From assembly GCF_000204055.1 (NCBI RefSeq), contig NW_006768773.1, forward strand, positions 1,588,824 to 1,646,847: DNA of 58,024 nucleotides, written 5' to 3'. The notes under the pieces are model-generated. The model had not been told where the DNA came from and searched no databases. It was given only the letters and a program-made list of their open reading frames with translations. Position numbers and translations under genes: made by a program. Source of the DNA: Melampsora larici-populina 98AG31. Its lineage: Eukaryota; Basidiomycota; Pucciniomycetes; Pucciniales; Melampsoraceae. This document shows positions 1-11,137 of this stretch, in pieces. Position 1 is the first letter of the stretch. The number at the start of each line of letters is the position of its first letter.

Positions 1-1152
1 AAACCACGACACGTTATGCTACTATTGAGATCTTTATACGGAACATATCAAGCGCATCGTGAATTTAATGATGACTTCAACAAGAAGATGAAAATTTTGG
101 GTTTTAAAGTGTGCCCTGTTGATAGTTCTCTTTACTCTCTACGATCGGGAAATTCTTTTATTCACATTCCGATGCACGTCGACGACGGTATGGTTTTCTC
201 CAATGACAAGGCTATGGTATCAAAATTCCGTGAAGATCTCAAGCAACACTATAAATTCAAATGGAATGAAAATCCGTCTCTTCACCTTGGTGTCCACATT
301 ACTCGGGACAGAATCAAGAAAACAATAACTTTAGATCAGGCTCACTATTGCAAAAACATCCTCGAACGGTTCGGATTGTCGTCCTGCAATGGCGTCAAAA
401 CACCTTTACCGCAAAACGTTCATCTATCGACACCAACTTTAGAAGAATCAAATGAAATTGAAGAATACCGGGCTGCTGTTGGAATGCTGAATTTCTTATC
501 TGTGCAAACGAGGCCTGACATTGGGTTTGCGGTGAGCTACTTGGCTAGGTTTAACTCAAGGCATAATGATACTCATTGGGCTGTGGTAAAACATCTGTTA
601 CGGTATGTAAAATCGACATTAAATTATGGAATTGTGTTTGGTGATGGAGATTCTGGGAAGATGATTGAGGGGTTTGCTGATGCGGATTATGCTGGAGATA
701 TTGATACTAGGAGGTCAACTACTGGGTTTGTTTATTATGTATTTGGGTCTGTTGTGTCTTGGAAGAGCCGGCGGCAGCAATCAGTCACTTTATCAACAAC
801 TGAGGCGGAGTATCTTGCCATTGGTGATTGTGCTAAACGCGGGTTATGGTTATGTAGGCTTCTTGAACACCTAATTGAAGGGGCGACGATCACGGTTCCA
901 GTATTGCTGCCCATATCTAATGACAATCAAGGTGCGGTTTTTCTCTGCAACGAAGCATCGGTCAACAACCGCTCGAAACACATCGACATTCGTCATCACT
1001 TTATTCGAGAGCTCATCCGGGAAGGAAAAATCACGGTTTCACACATTTCAACTAAAGAGATGCCTGCCGATATTCTTACAAAGCCTGTGGGACCTCAAAT
1101 ATTGTCTACTTGTTCTCAAAAATTGGGGTTACGCCTGTGCAAATCTTCGTGA
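1..1152 (+). CDS. Ty1/Copia retrotransposon pol, C-terminal part (RT-RNase H), 5' end outside window
   Basis: This is the end of a Copia polyprotein that copies element RNA into DNA. The frame is open from base 1, so the true start lies upstream; the first ATG at 16 is internal. Visible blocks are the RT motif RSLYGTYQA, the catalytic HVDDG (Copia usually has YVDD), the connecting block TRPDIGFAVSYLARF, and RNase H with ADADYAGD, STTEAEYLA and the terminal RSKHIDIRHHFIRE and ADILTKP blocks. No stop interrupts the 383 codons seen, so the copy may be young. A polypurine tract and an LTR follow directly. The assignment to Copia is firm because integrase does not follow RT-RNase H, unlike Gypsy. 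Confidence 0.95.
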   Translation, partial: KPRHVMLLLRSLYGTYQAHREFNDDFNKKMKILGFKVCPVDSSLYSLRSGNSFIHIPMHVDDGMVFSNDKAMVSKFREDLKQHYKFKWNENPSLHLGVHITRDRIKKTITLDQAHYCKNILERFGLSSCNGVKTPLPQNVHLSTPTLEESNEIEEYRAAVGMLNFLSVQTRPDIGFAVSYLARFNSRHNDTHWAVVKHLLRYVKSTLNYGIVFGDGDSGKMIEGFADADYAGDIDTRRSTTGFVYYVFGSVVSWKSRRQQSVTLSTTEAEYLAIGDCAKRGLWLCRLLEHLIEGATITVPVLLPISNDNQGAVFLCNEASVNNRSKHIDIRHHFIRELIREGKITVSHISTKEMPADILTKPVGPQILSTCSQKLGLRLCKSS

Positions 1153-1163
1153 GCAGGGGGGGC
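1151..1163 (+). other. Copia polypurine tract
   Basis: A purine run (GAGCAGGGGGGG) overlaps the pol stop codon and ends next to the TG of the LTR. This is the expected site of plus-strand priming in an LTR retrotransposon. Confidence 0.75.
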
Positions 1164-1613
1164 TGTTGGAGATAACTACATTTACTTACACTGTTATAAT
1201 TACATGTTATGTTATGTCCTGTTTAGTATTATCTCCATTTTCATACACACGAGATTTTTAACCTAACCACCATTTGTAACGCTGCTTTATATGTTCTATG
1301 ATCAGATTGTTCAGAAGCTTTTCCTTATTCATTAAGCTTCATTCATACAAAACCAAATACCTCATCACTATCCTATCACTTCAGCGTCTGCCTCTTGATA
1401 TCCTTTAGACTGAGTATTTGTTTTGTTTGTTATCTGATCAGGTATGATAGTATTTGAATCTTTGTTTTCTTTCTTGCTTATATGTTTAACATGATTAGCA
1501 TTCATCAAGCTTCATTCATACAAAACCAAATACCTCATCACTATCCTATCACTTCAGCGTCTGCCTCTTGATATCCTTTAGACTGAGTATTTGTTTTGTT
1601 TGTTATCTGATCA
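1164..1613 (+). repeat. 3' LTR of the Copia element
   Basis: Begins TGTTGGAGATAAC right after the polypurine tract and ends CTGATCA where the minus-strand DIRS-like reading frame resumes, so both edges are fixed by context. The length would be 450 bp. The 5' LTR and target duplication are outside the window, so the edges cannot be checked by comparison. The 3' half is duplicated internally. An alternative reading is a 277-bp LTR ending at 1440 (also CTGATCA) followed by a partial second copy. Confidence 0.75.
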
Positions 1614-1615
1614 GG
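1327..1615 (+). repeat. 116-bp direct repeat inside the Copia LTR
   Basis: Bases 1327-1442 recur at 1500-1615 with one visible mismatch (attcatt versus attcatc), offset 173. The intervening 57 bp are unique. Each copy ends in TTATCTGATCAGG. Confidence 0.9.
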
Positions 1616-4600
1616 GACTTGATCCCTTATTCCTATCAATAGTAAGTAAATCCTCTAATTTTGTTATTCTTTCTTTTAATTTTTCTTCAGGCATTCTCAC
1701 TGACCGTTCTTTCCCATTCCAAATAAAACCCAAATATTTTTGTTCCAGCGCCCAATCTGAAAATTTTTCCGCATTCGATTCTACTCCCAGGTTTCTAGTA
1801 ATTTGAAGAATTGTTTCCATTTGTAAGTCACTCCCCTCTTTCTTGACAAATAAATTGTCATCTACCCAACGGAATACCACTTCTATATTTAACAATGACA
1901 TAATTATCTCTTTCCATGCATCAGCCATCCAACCAAAGGTTCCACAACCTGCTACACCACCAAATGGTATCCTCAGGTCTATCCATATGTATCCTCGGAA
2001 ATCTTTTATAGTTAAGTATTTCCATTGAGACCTCTTCGTTGGACCTTGTCTATAAGCTTTTTTCCAATCCACAATTGCTAACCATAAAATAATTCCTACA
2101 TTTAACTTGAAATAACTCTCTACGACCTTAAAATCATCCCAGGTTGTCGTGAATTCCGTCTTATCCACGTAAGAATTTACTGAGCGTATATTTTCTTTCT
2201 CTTCTTTATCATAATTCAAGTTCTTTAATAATCTACTAGCTTTATCGTAATAAGTATCAATTTCATCTTCTGTTTCATCTGATTCATCGTTTAAAGTTTT
2301 ATCTTCTTCATTTCTTTCCTTCCGTTTTCTCTCCTTCTTCCCGTCAAGATTCTTGTGATTTCTTGGGTAAGACAAATCATTGATCATTCTCAATGACCCG
2401 TCATTATTGACTACACTACCCATTGGGTTGGATCGAAAGAAACCCCACCTCTTAAATACTTCTTCGTGTGTAAATGGTCCTATCACTTTCCCCTGTCTCC
2501 TTTCTTTAAATAAGTTTTTCATTATCTTATCTTGCACTGCCCACGCTGACTTATGATTATCTGGTGTAAACCATTTTAAACCCTCTATGTAATGTTCAGG
2601 TATCCCTTGATCAAATCCATCATTAATGCCTTGCCACATCTTTTCCCATTTATCCATCAATCCGCATTCCTGTAATAAGATTTCCCACTCTTTTAATTTC
2701 ATTTCACATTTAGCTGCTTGAGGCCAATAATTCAATATATCCGGGTCATTGACTATGTACGTGTCTTCTATCTCTCCGTTTTCTTTTATCGCTTTTGGAT
2801 TACTTGTCTCAGTTTCTCTTACTAAGTTCAACTCTAAATTGGTCACTTCCGGTTCTGGATGTACAAATTGTTGGCATGTATTTCTTTTCCTGCATCATCA
2901 TAGCAATCATTCGTAGGTACATTAAATTCAAACCAAAAGGACACATACAATCATTAGTTCACAAGTGCTTTCCATAATTTCCTCATAATTTCAGTAAGAA
3001 AGACGGATTTATATAGGGAATATAAATGAGAAGGAAAACAAGTTTGTAGCAACACATCATATCTTTGATTGTAAGTCAACAATTCCTATGTTCAATTTTG
3101 TTCCACGTCTCTTATCTAACTCACTGATTATTAGTAACATTTGTTGCAGAACCCCCAACTCCATTACTATTACTCGTTTGACCTGGTCTCGCCATCGATT
3201 TATTAAAACTCCCTTGTCCTATCGCTGGTCTTCCTCTTCCCACGCTCATCGCTCCGCCTCTTCCCCTACCCCTATTATACTGTTGATTATTACCGTTGTG
3301 TTGGTAAAATTGGTTATTTTGATTTTGATTATAAGGGTAAGCATTTCCCCAATTTTGATTATTTCCTTGATAACTTTTGCTATGATAAGGATTAAAATGT
3401 TGACCTCTGTATGGTTTTGATACTTTCCCGCGACTAGAGCTTGCTTGAGTATCACCTTGGTTTCCATTCTGTTGGTTTCCCCATACTGCAACTCCTCTTC
3501 CTGTCAACATTTCCGCATGATTATCGATCGTCACTCCTGGGGTATCCCAATTAGGATTATAGGATCCATCGAATGGGCTGATATTCTGCATTGGACCTCC
3601 TATAACAAACGGATTATCGATATAACTTCATCACACAATTAACACAATTCGTTAGGTTATGTCACTCTCTATGTTTTTTTTTTTTCTTTTCTCCACTTAC
3701 TTATAATCTTTATAATTTTTCGCGTCTCTTTCTGCTTGTTCTGCCAATCTCTTATTCAGCTTTCCCACATCTGCCATTGCTCCGTTCGCCAATCGATTTT
3801 CCCAAACGTTTCTTCTATGGGCTACATCGTATCTCATTGCCGGTGTCCATTTACCATCACATTCTATTTGTAGTTGTAGTACATTATCTCGATGAGCAGC
3901 CAATCTTGGAGCTATCGGTGAGTGCTTTTGACTTTCTAACGTATCATATTTTAATTCTTGATATTTCAACATTAAATTATATCTAACTGACCATTCCGCA
4001 AAACTTAATCTGTACTCATTTACTACCGGGTAACCATTATATATTATAGCATCTGATCCACAAGTCGTTGCCTTCACCCTTTTCGTTCTCATATATGATG
4101 CATCTAATAGTAACCACTTTGGACAGAAAATTGAGACTGGTACGTGTATAGTTTTATTTACCATTAATTTGTGGAAGTATTCTGACAGACTGGTCATCGC
4201 ATGTCCTACTTCTTCTCCTTCTTCCATCGTCGTATTGACCTCAGTTTTTGACTTCGTTATTTCTTTTGTTTTAATTGCTTCTGGTTCGTTAACATCATTT
4301 TCTATTTCATCCACGTTCCACTCTTGTAATTCAATTCTTCTCATCTTCGTACGTTCTTCTTCACACCAAGTTCTATAACCATCAACTAGTATTTTATACT
4401 GACCTATGTTTGATCTCATGAAGGTTGTCTTTATGTTGTGAATCCACTTTTGATGCGAAATTTCCACGTATGGCGATTCAGTCATATCTTCCACTATCCT
4501 TCCTATACAATTATAGTCCCATCAAAAACAAAACCAAAGAAAAACACAACTTGTAAGTATTTTATCTTTATCAATTCTCTTTAACACAATCAAAATGCAT

Positions 4601-5428
4601 CTTTAACACGTCTCTTCCTTATTTTTATTAGGATTCAATATCCATAACATTTCCTTTTAACACTTCTTTTCTATAACACGTCTTTTTAACTCTTTTTAAC
4701 ACTTCTTCTTTGATTTAACATCTTCTATCACATTAACACAACCACGCATCATTCAAACTTTATCCTAACTCATCACGAGACATATTTCGTTCGTTAGTAT
4801 TTCTTCTTTAACCCTTTTTAACACTTCTTCTTTGATAACACATCTTTTTAACACGATAACACATCTTTTCAACACTTCTTTATCACTTCAACACAGCCAC
4901 GCATCATTCAACTCTACACGAACTCGTCACGAGATATATTTCGTTTGATGGTTTATTCTCTTTTAGTATATTGGTTCCATGAAAAGGTTGAAACTCCATC
5001 TGGGTTTTATCGGATAACGAATGAAGATTTAATATAAGAGATGTAAATGAATGTTTTATCTTACCTCTACCTGTCAATACCCCTACGGTACTTTCCTCTT
5101 GATGTGCTTCTACATGATCATCTTCTTCTCTTTGAGGTCCATCTTCATCTCCTTGTTCGAGTACAATATCTACCTCTTCCTCATCTTCTATTCTTACTTC
5201 TTTTCCTTTCCCTGATTTCTTCTTACTTACTGTTTTCTTCTTAACTTCTTGTCTTTTTATCTCTTCGATATCATTGTTTGTTGTTCTATCACTTTGTCTC
5301 ACCATTCCTGACCTCGTTCGACCTCTAATTGGTTCTCGTTCATCTATGATCGTGTCGTTTCCTTCAATTTCTTCCCTAGGTCTTACTATTAATTCATCCA
5401 TCTGATTAGCGAATTCTTGAGCTGCCAT
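1614..5428 (-). CDS. DIRS-like retroelement gag-reverse transcriptase, spliced frame, 3' end cut by the Copia insertion
   Basis: Four minus-strand blocks join in phase: 5428-5065, 4493-3701, 3577-3125 and 2889-1614, with GT..AG introns of 571, 123 and 235 nt. Block 1 starts at an ATG and is acidic and lysine-rich. Block 2 is gag-like. Block 3 is rich in Gly, Asn and Gln with RGRGRGG repeats, as expected of a nucleic-acid-binding gag region. Block 4 is a reverse transcriptase with SNPMGSVVNNDGSLRMINDL, VDWKKAYRQGP, IPFGGVAGCGTFGW and the catalytic box FRWVDDN. This RT type (GS.R.I.DLSYP; V/W-DD) matches DIRS/Ngaro-type tyrosine-recombinase retroelements better than Gypsy or Copia. The frame stops at the Copia LTR junction (1613/1614), so RNase H and recombinase are absent. 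The individual blocks are clear; the splicing is my inference, and four separate ORFs remain possible. Confidence 0.7.
4741..4947 (+). repeat. Imperfect direct repeat in AT-rich spacer of the DIRS-like element
   Basis: About 51 bp at 4741-4791 (ccacgcatcattcaa ... catatttcgttcg) recur at 4896-4947 (ccacgcatcattcaa ... tatatttcgtttg). The surrounding 4590-4890 carries many copies of AACACTTCTT- and AACACGTCTT-like words. All of it lies in the predicted first intron. Confidence 0.8.
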
Positions 5429-5804
5429 TTTGTTTGATCTTCTTTGTTCAATCTCTAAATTAAATAAAAATTTTAATCTTAATGTTTTTAATTTTTCTTT
5501 ATGCTATTTTATCAACTTTGATGCTATATGCGATGATCTACCAAATGGTGAGTGTGAGATAATTCAATGGTGAAAACTTTTTCACATCTATCTCTCCCTG
5601 TTGTATTGTTTTTGGCCCGGTACCGTATCGTGTACCGGGTCTTTTATTCTCCTCACTTGTTACCTGATTTTAATGGAACACATATGTACCGTCGTGCCTT
5701 TGGGTACCCATTTCATACATATACTGACTTGACTTGGTTCTTATCACCTTTTCCACTTTTCCTAATCAGTTCAAAACACCAAATCTAGCTCAAACAATAA
5801 CACA
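5429..5804. other. Spacer with a short hairpin
   Basis: No convincing gene. An 8-bp perfect inverted repeat CCCGGTAC (5616-5623) / GTACCGGG (5632-5639) has an 8-base loop. It may mark the edge of the DIRS-like element or be incidental. Confidence 0.5.
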
Positions 5805-6417
5805 ATGGCAATGCAGCTTGCAGAAGGTCTAGCTTATAATGCAGAAGAACCAGTTGTTTTGGACACTGAACACATTCATGTATGTTATTATACTCACAGG
5901 TTAAGGCTTGTTGTTACAGAAGGCTTCAAGTAGCTTGGTATCAAGACATCAAAATCAAAGCCTTCAAATCCCACCAACTTCTCAATGCCCATTCCAATCA
6001 TTCAAGTTGCATCAGTTGATATCAACAACAAAAATAATTTACTGTTCAGATGAAGACAACTACAATCTTAATCCTCAAAAGTATCAGTGCAGAATAAATT
6101 CAGGCAAAGAGTATGAAGGTGATATGGATGGTGATGTGTACCACTGTATTCACTATCATACTTGGCTGCCAGAAGGTAAGTACAATCTTTGTCTTTACAT
6201 TGTTTCCCTTTAAAGTGATATGTGTGTATGTCTATTTCTTTTTTCTTTGCTTCTCACTTCACATCTGTTATCAGGCCAAGACATTCAATGGCTTTTTATG
6301 CCAGAGCAGGGGAAGTCCAGGCGAGTTCAAAGCAAGGTGGTCTCAACTTGGCTATCACAGACCTCAGCCCATCTCTTGCTGGGGTTTGCAATGGAACATC
6401 AATTTGGATGTATCTGA
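5805..6417 (+). CDS. Unrecognised 157-aa protein, three-exon model
   Basis: Exons 5805-5879, 5920-6175 and 6275-6417 join in phase from ATG to TGA, with donors GTATGT and GTAAGT and acceptors TTACAG and TATCAG. The first intron is only 40 nt. The protein starts MAMQLAEGLAYNAEEP, has an acidic, tyrosine-rich middle (YCSDEDNYNLN, GDMDGDVYHCIHYHTW) and ends in a hydrophobic segment near HLLLGFAMEHQFGC. There is no signal peptide and I recognise no family. It could equally be a decayed piece of a repeat, because no other gene lies within 3 kb. The support is frame closure and donor quality only. Confidence 0.35.
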
Positions 6418-8580
6418 CCGCCTGTGCTCAGCCTCAGCCTGCAATGTGAGTTTTCCTACCTTTCCTAAACTTTCTTACTTATATTTCTGAATTGACTTTG
6501 ATCAATCCCAAGAGTTCAATGTAGTTTTGACATCTAATTATCAGACACAATACTACCATCACATACCAATCTTGATTGAAGAATGGGATGCCCTCAAGTT
6601 TTTTGAACAAGGTTTTGGAGGTAACTTGGTCTGTGCTTTTTCATGATCACAGTCATTTAGGCTTTGGGTACTCTACTGATTTGACTTTGTGAGGTAATTC
6701 CTACTATTCAGACACAAACCTGAGACAAACCTGACACAAGACTGACACAGAATCCCTAAGCAGAGGTCCTCTAACAGTGGGGGCCCTGCCCATGGGCACT
6801 GTGTGTATTCTCTGGATTGTAGTAAGTTGAAAATTTTGAGAACTTTTGACACCAAGTTTTTTTAAATGTGTATATGGAGTTCATGAGGCTATAGACAGTA
6901 CTCTGATAATTTTGTACTTTGGAATTGGTTAAAATGATATATATGGGTGTACAAACCAAACAGCAGGTTGATCTAATCTGCATTGGAAGTAACAGAGGGC
7001 TTCCAATGGTAGGGTACACCCTATGATTTGAGTAGGTCCAAGTGATGAAGGTGCCACAGGTGCCAAGTCATATAACAGAGGATAAAATATATTCTGAGGT
7101 TCTACAACCTTGTAAGACTGGATATGGAATTAAAATATATTGGGCTTGATAGCTTTGAGAGATGTGAATGATAAGCACAGGATGCCCATGGCAGCCGGTC
7201 TTGACTAATAGATAGGTATGAGGATTTAATGAGGGAACAATGGCCATATGTAGATTACCATCAATTTTTTTCTTTCTGAGCTTGAAATTATCATGTTTGA
7301 CGGTATAGAGATGTTATGATTGGCTTTGGTGCTTGGCGGGTTGGATTTTTCCTGAACAAAAACCTCAAATCAGTGATGATGGATTGGATGATTATAATCT
7401 TCCTGCCACAACTAATTCTCAAGAGTCTATGAATTGAGTGTACTATATGATATTTCAAGCTCTTCTGCTGCTCTTCAAAGTTTGAGGTTTCCTTTTTAAC
7501 CAACTTTTTCTTTTCCTTGAAATCATACTTCAAAAATTTACAGTAAAGGGAATTGTACCATTCAGGTTGGCTTAGTACAATTGCTTGCACTGGTGAAGTT
7601 TCTTGAAGAAAATTACATAGACTTTATGGCTCAAATTCTGGTTGAATATGGTTGTCTCTCTAGGACCTACAAAAATGTGTCACTAACCTTTGAATGGTCA
7701 AAAAATCTGAAAAAATGACATGAAACTCCTGATGATGGTTGACCACCTGACACCACAACTACACTTCTTTCTACAAAGACAGTAGGACAACCCATAGGAT
7801 CCACTGGAATGGATTGTAATCCTGTAATCACTTATCAACCTTATGTTCCTACACAGAAATCGCCTCTAGCAAACCATTTCTGGATGAATTCTATCCTTGA
7901 ATGGCTTTATGCTCTCATAGATCATCTGCTCTGGTTCCATGGATCTGATGGAAATTGTAGTGATATTTACACAAAATCAACACAACATCTTAGTTTGCGT
8001 GCTACATGTGAAATGTCAGAAGTAGGAAGCATGGCAAAGATGGCAAAACACCTTCCAAACTGCATTGCAATCAAATTTTACAGGAATGTTTGCAAATAAT
8101 CAATTACACCCACTCGATCTATTTTTCCAAACATGTTTTGAACCTGAAAACAAGAAAAGGTATTGATATAAAAGAGATGACCAAGACACAAGCTACTGAA
8201 GAATGATTAGTCAACTCAGATTTCGAAGCCTTAAGATCCTGCTTATTGATTGTAAAATTCAAGTTCCAGTTTGCTTTTATCTCAATTTGACGTCGTTTTT
8301 CTAACGCACCACATTGAGCATAAAAAATGGGTCACAAAACTCGTTTCGAAGAGAAGTGGAATAAAACTTACCTCCCTATATTTCAAACTACGAATTCTTG
8401 TGCTCGATTCGAACAAGCTTCAAATTGAAAATTGTGAGTATACAGTTAAACTTTACGCTTTACACACTTTCAAAATATATGCAGCGTAAAGCGTGAGCTG
8501 TAAAATACAATTTGATCAATTCTTCGGTGTTGAAGATGTTACGTGATCAGTAGTTATCTTGAAAGGCTTGCCAAGGCAGA
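6418..8580. other. Long stretch with no supportable gene
   Basis: Only short frames without recognisable content or good splice partners. An open frame at 7809-8099 (97 codons, ATG to TAA) has ordinary composition but no family resemblance. A 100-codon minus frame at 7291-7590 is lysine-rich and looks random. Decayed repeat DNA is the likeliest content. Confidence 0.4.
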
Positions 8581-9265
8581 TGATGGACGTGAGCTGAGTC
8601 TTGTTTTTCACTTGTATGAAACTGGATGATACGATGTAAGGCCAGTTGACCCTACTTTTTTTTTGCAGAACATATTGATGTTCGCGCCTTCTTGTTCAAA
8701 CACAACTTAGCGAGCTTGGATATCTACATGAATGAGACATGCACCGTAGGTGGTTTGATAGAGATCGCAGCCTGAGGGGATTCAGCGCAGTGAGTCGAAT
8801 ATTATCTCTTAAAGTTGATAGATTGTTGAGTGCTCCATACTCGGTCAAGTCTGGAGCACGGCTGTAACTCCTGATGGTTCTTCCCAGTATGAATTAAATG
8901 GTGAATTACTTCAACACAAGTGATGAGCGTAAGCTGAATCTTGTTTTCGACTTGTATGAAAGTTAAACTGACTGATAAGAATTATATATAAGGCAAGTTG
9001 ACCCTACATTTCTTTTAAAAAAACAAATCTCTGTTCGCCTTCTCACTTGACAATTTTGAATTTCCACATAACTGAGACTTGTAGCTGTTTTCGAAATTGT
9101 AGTCTGAATGTATTCAGCTCAGTGAGTCGTACGTAAAATTTATCATCTCAAAACCTTGATAGATGCTTGAGTTCACTGCCACCAGTTGACTCGGAGTCTG
9201 AAGCATGGCTCCAACTCGTCAGGTCTTTTTGCAGTATCAAGTAATTGGTGATTCACTTTGCTCTT
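8581..9265 (+). repeat. Diverged tandem duplication of about 340 bp upstream of the 190-aa secreted protein gene
   Basis: Unit 1 (8581-8920) and unit 2 (8921 to about 9265) align over their length. Shared words in order include TGATG..CGT.AGCTGA.TCTTG, ACTTGTATGAAA, AGTTGACCCTAC, TGTTCGC..TTCT, ATTCAGC.CAGTGAGTCG and CAGTAT..A..AATTGGTGA. The second unit carries TATATATAAGG at about 8986. The pair ends about 85 bp before the start codon at 9348, so it is most simply a duplicated promoter or upstream region. Confidence 0.8.
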
Positions 9266-9347
9266 GAATATAAATAATCATCCGTGATCAATCTTTGTGT
9301 ATGTACATAGAGATCTCATCATTAGTATTACCTAGGCTAAGAGAATC

Positions 9348-10291
9348 ATGACCCGAATCTTTGGACTATCAACTATCACAGTTCTTGCTATTTTTTTCGT
9401 CGCATCTCCTTTTTTGACCCAGGCATTCCGTTGGGGTAACTACTACCAGTTTGAACATGCTCTGATTGGGCAAGGTAGTGAGTATCTATTTCAATCAAAT
9501 AGACGCTGTTGCCACAGACAGACGCATAACTTGAGGACTATTTCTTTTAGAAGGGGAAAATTTCTTGGGAAGAGACCCAGTGAAGGAGTTTGAAAGATTT
9601 TGTGAGTCGCTATTGCATTAAATTGTTCCAAACTCATAGGTTGACTACTCTTCCTTATTGTAGCATGGAATAAAGACGAAATCGAAGAGACTGTTGGAAG
9701 ATTTTTTACAAGCTTTGATGAAAAAAATATAGACGATTTAGTCAGTCAGATCCACGATTACTCGAATGCCCAGTTTTTTATTTTCCAACATCATCTCATG
9801 GGAACACGTAAATCCACTTCCACTCCAGATGGTTATAACATTATTAACAGAGTGGCATCTATAGTTTTCTGACATCAAGTTAACTTTTTATTTTATGACC
9901 AATAAGAAATCGCTGGTCTTATGGAAGACGTGCTACATACCAAGGGGAACACCTACGACACAACCATCAATACTGGTAAGTTCAATACTTTTCATCTGTG
10001 CCTTGGAACATCCACAATAAAGTCAACTACTTGGAATGATTTTTGACTTTTTCCACTCATCTTTCTCAATACAAATACCTAAAATCCAACCTACAAAAAA
10101 ACAATTCAGTGAGGTGCTGGACACCCTCGGCAAAAGTTGCCAAGCTTGGAGTTCATGGTAAAATGACTCTCAAAGAAGATGGCAACAGTAGACAAGTGCC
10201 TCTGAATGTGTTGATGACTCTTGCAAAAGATCAGAACATCATAAAGGTCTCTGGATTGAGGACAGTACAGGAGATTACCGTGGAGAGGTAA
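9348..10291 (+). CDS. Predicted secreted protein, 190 aa, five exons, no known family
   Basis: Exons 9348-9474, 9551-9601, 9664-9807, 9907-9975 and 10110-10291 close exactly in phase (573 nt). The N-terminus MTRIFGLSTITVLAIFFVAS followed by PFLTQAF is a clear signal peptide, with cleavage expected after about residue 26. The mature part is about 165 aa with a single cysteine, one block rich in acidic and aromatic residues (DEIEETVGRFFTSFDEKNI) and a basic C-terminal region (KMTLKEDGNSRQVPLNVLM). There is no transmembrane segment or GPI tail. A secreted orphan of this size in a rust is an effector candidate, which is inference. The exon 3 end could instead be at 9826 (gat g|gttata), giving a slightly longer product in the same frame. 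The gene lies just downstream of the 340-bp tandem duplication. Confidence 0.7.
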
Positions 10292-11137
10292 AGGAATCGA
10301 TTAGCGTATGATTATGTTGGATCATTTTCACTTTGACTTCTGGCTACGTGTGTCTTTACTTTCCTTCACGCGTTTTTGATGTATATCAGGGGATTATGTG
10401 ACTGAATAGTAAAGCAGTTTTGCCCTTCGATTTCTCTTTTACTTATCAAATCTCTCTAGTTCTTATTCTTTCAGCAATACGTATGTAGTGATAACATCAT
10501 CTTTTGTTTTCTTTGGAAAGAGAGAGAAAACTGTTTTTATTATCTTATATTTGTATCTATGTTGATAGAAATTAGTGCAGAATATATTTAAATATAGTAA
10601 GAAGTAGATCTTATGACACTGTACCTGTCAGTGTCACACACAGACATGGTGAGAGTTGAGACTGATAGAAACTCATGCAGAATCTGCACCTGCAAACCGT
10701 TTGAAGTTTGAAGAAAACTCAAGCTCAAGCTTCATCTTGAATCTTTCAAAATGAATTGATGTTAAGTTTCTAAAACAAAACCCGCAAGATGATTTCAAAA
10801 TGTTTTCGTGTTGTACTTTAATTGTTCTTTTCAAAAAAAAAATCACATTGCAAATTTAAAAAAACAATATATAAAAAAGATTCCTTCCTAAATTTAATAT
10901 TCAAAAAAGTGAAAAGAAAGAAAAAGAGAAAGAAGAAAGGTTTGAGGAATGAAGGTCTTAGAATACAAGAGCAAGCAAGCGAGAGAGAGAGAGAGATGAA
11001 ATCAAAGAAGGAAGGGATTTGGATTTGTAAGCAAACCAAATCCAAAAGAAATGAGAATTAATCAAAAAAAAGAAACCCCATTCGAAAACCAAAACCAAAA
11101 CCAAAACCAAAACGCTAAAAAGAAAGAAAAACGGAAT
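10292..11137. other. Spacer with purine-rich tract and short tandem repeats
   Basis: Contains a long A/G-rich strand asymmetry (10830-11060), a (GA)n run near 10980 and a hexamer array (aaccaa)n at about 11085-11113. Frames here are low-complexity and not credible genes. Confidence 0.6.

Noticed and set aside
1591..1806. Plus frame over the Copia/DIRS junction
   Set aside because: Antisense shadow of the DIRS-like reverse transcriptase.
10818..11061. Overlapping frames on both strands (75 and 79 codons)
   Set aside because: Low-complexity purine/pyrimidine tract; the translations are Lys/Glu or Phe/Leu runs with no splice context.
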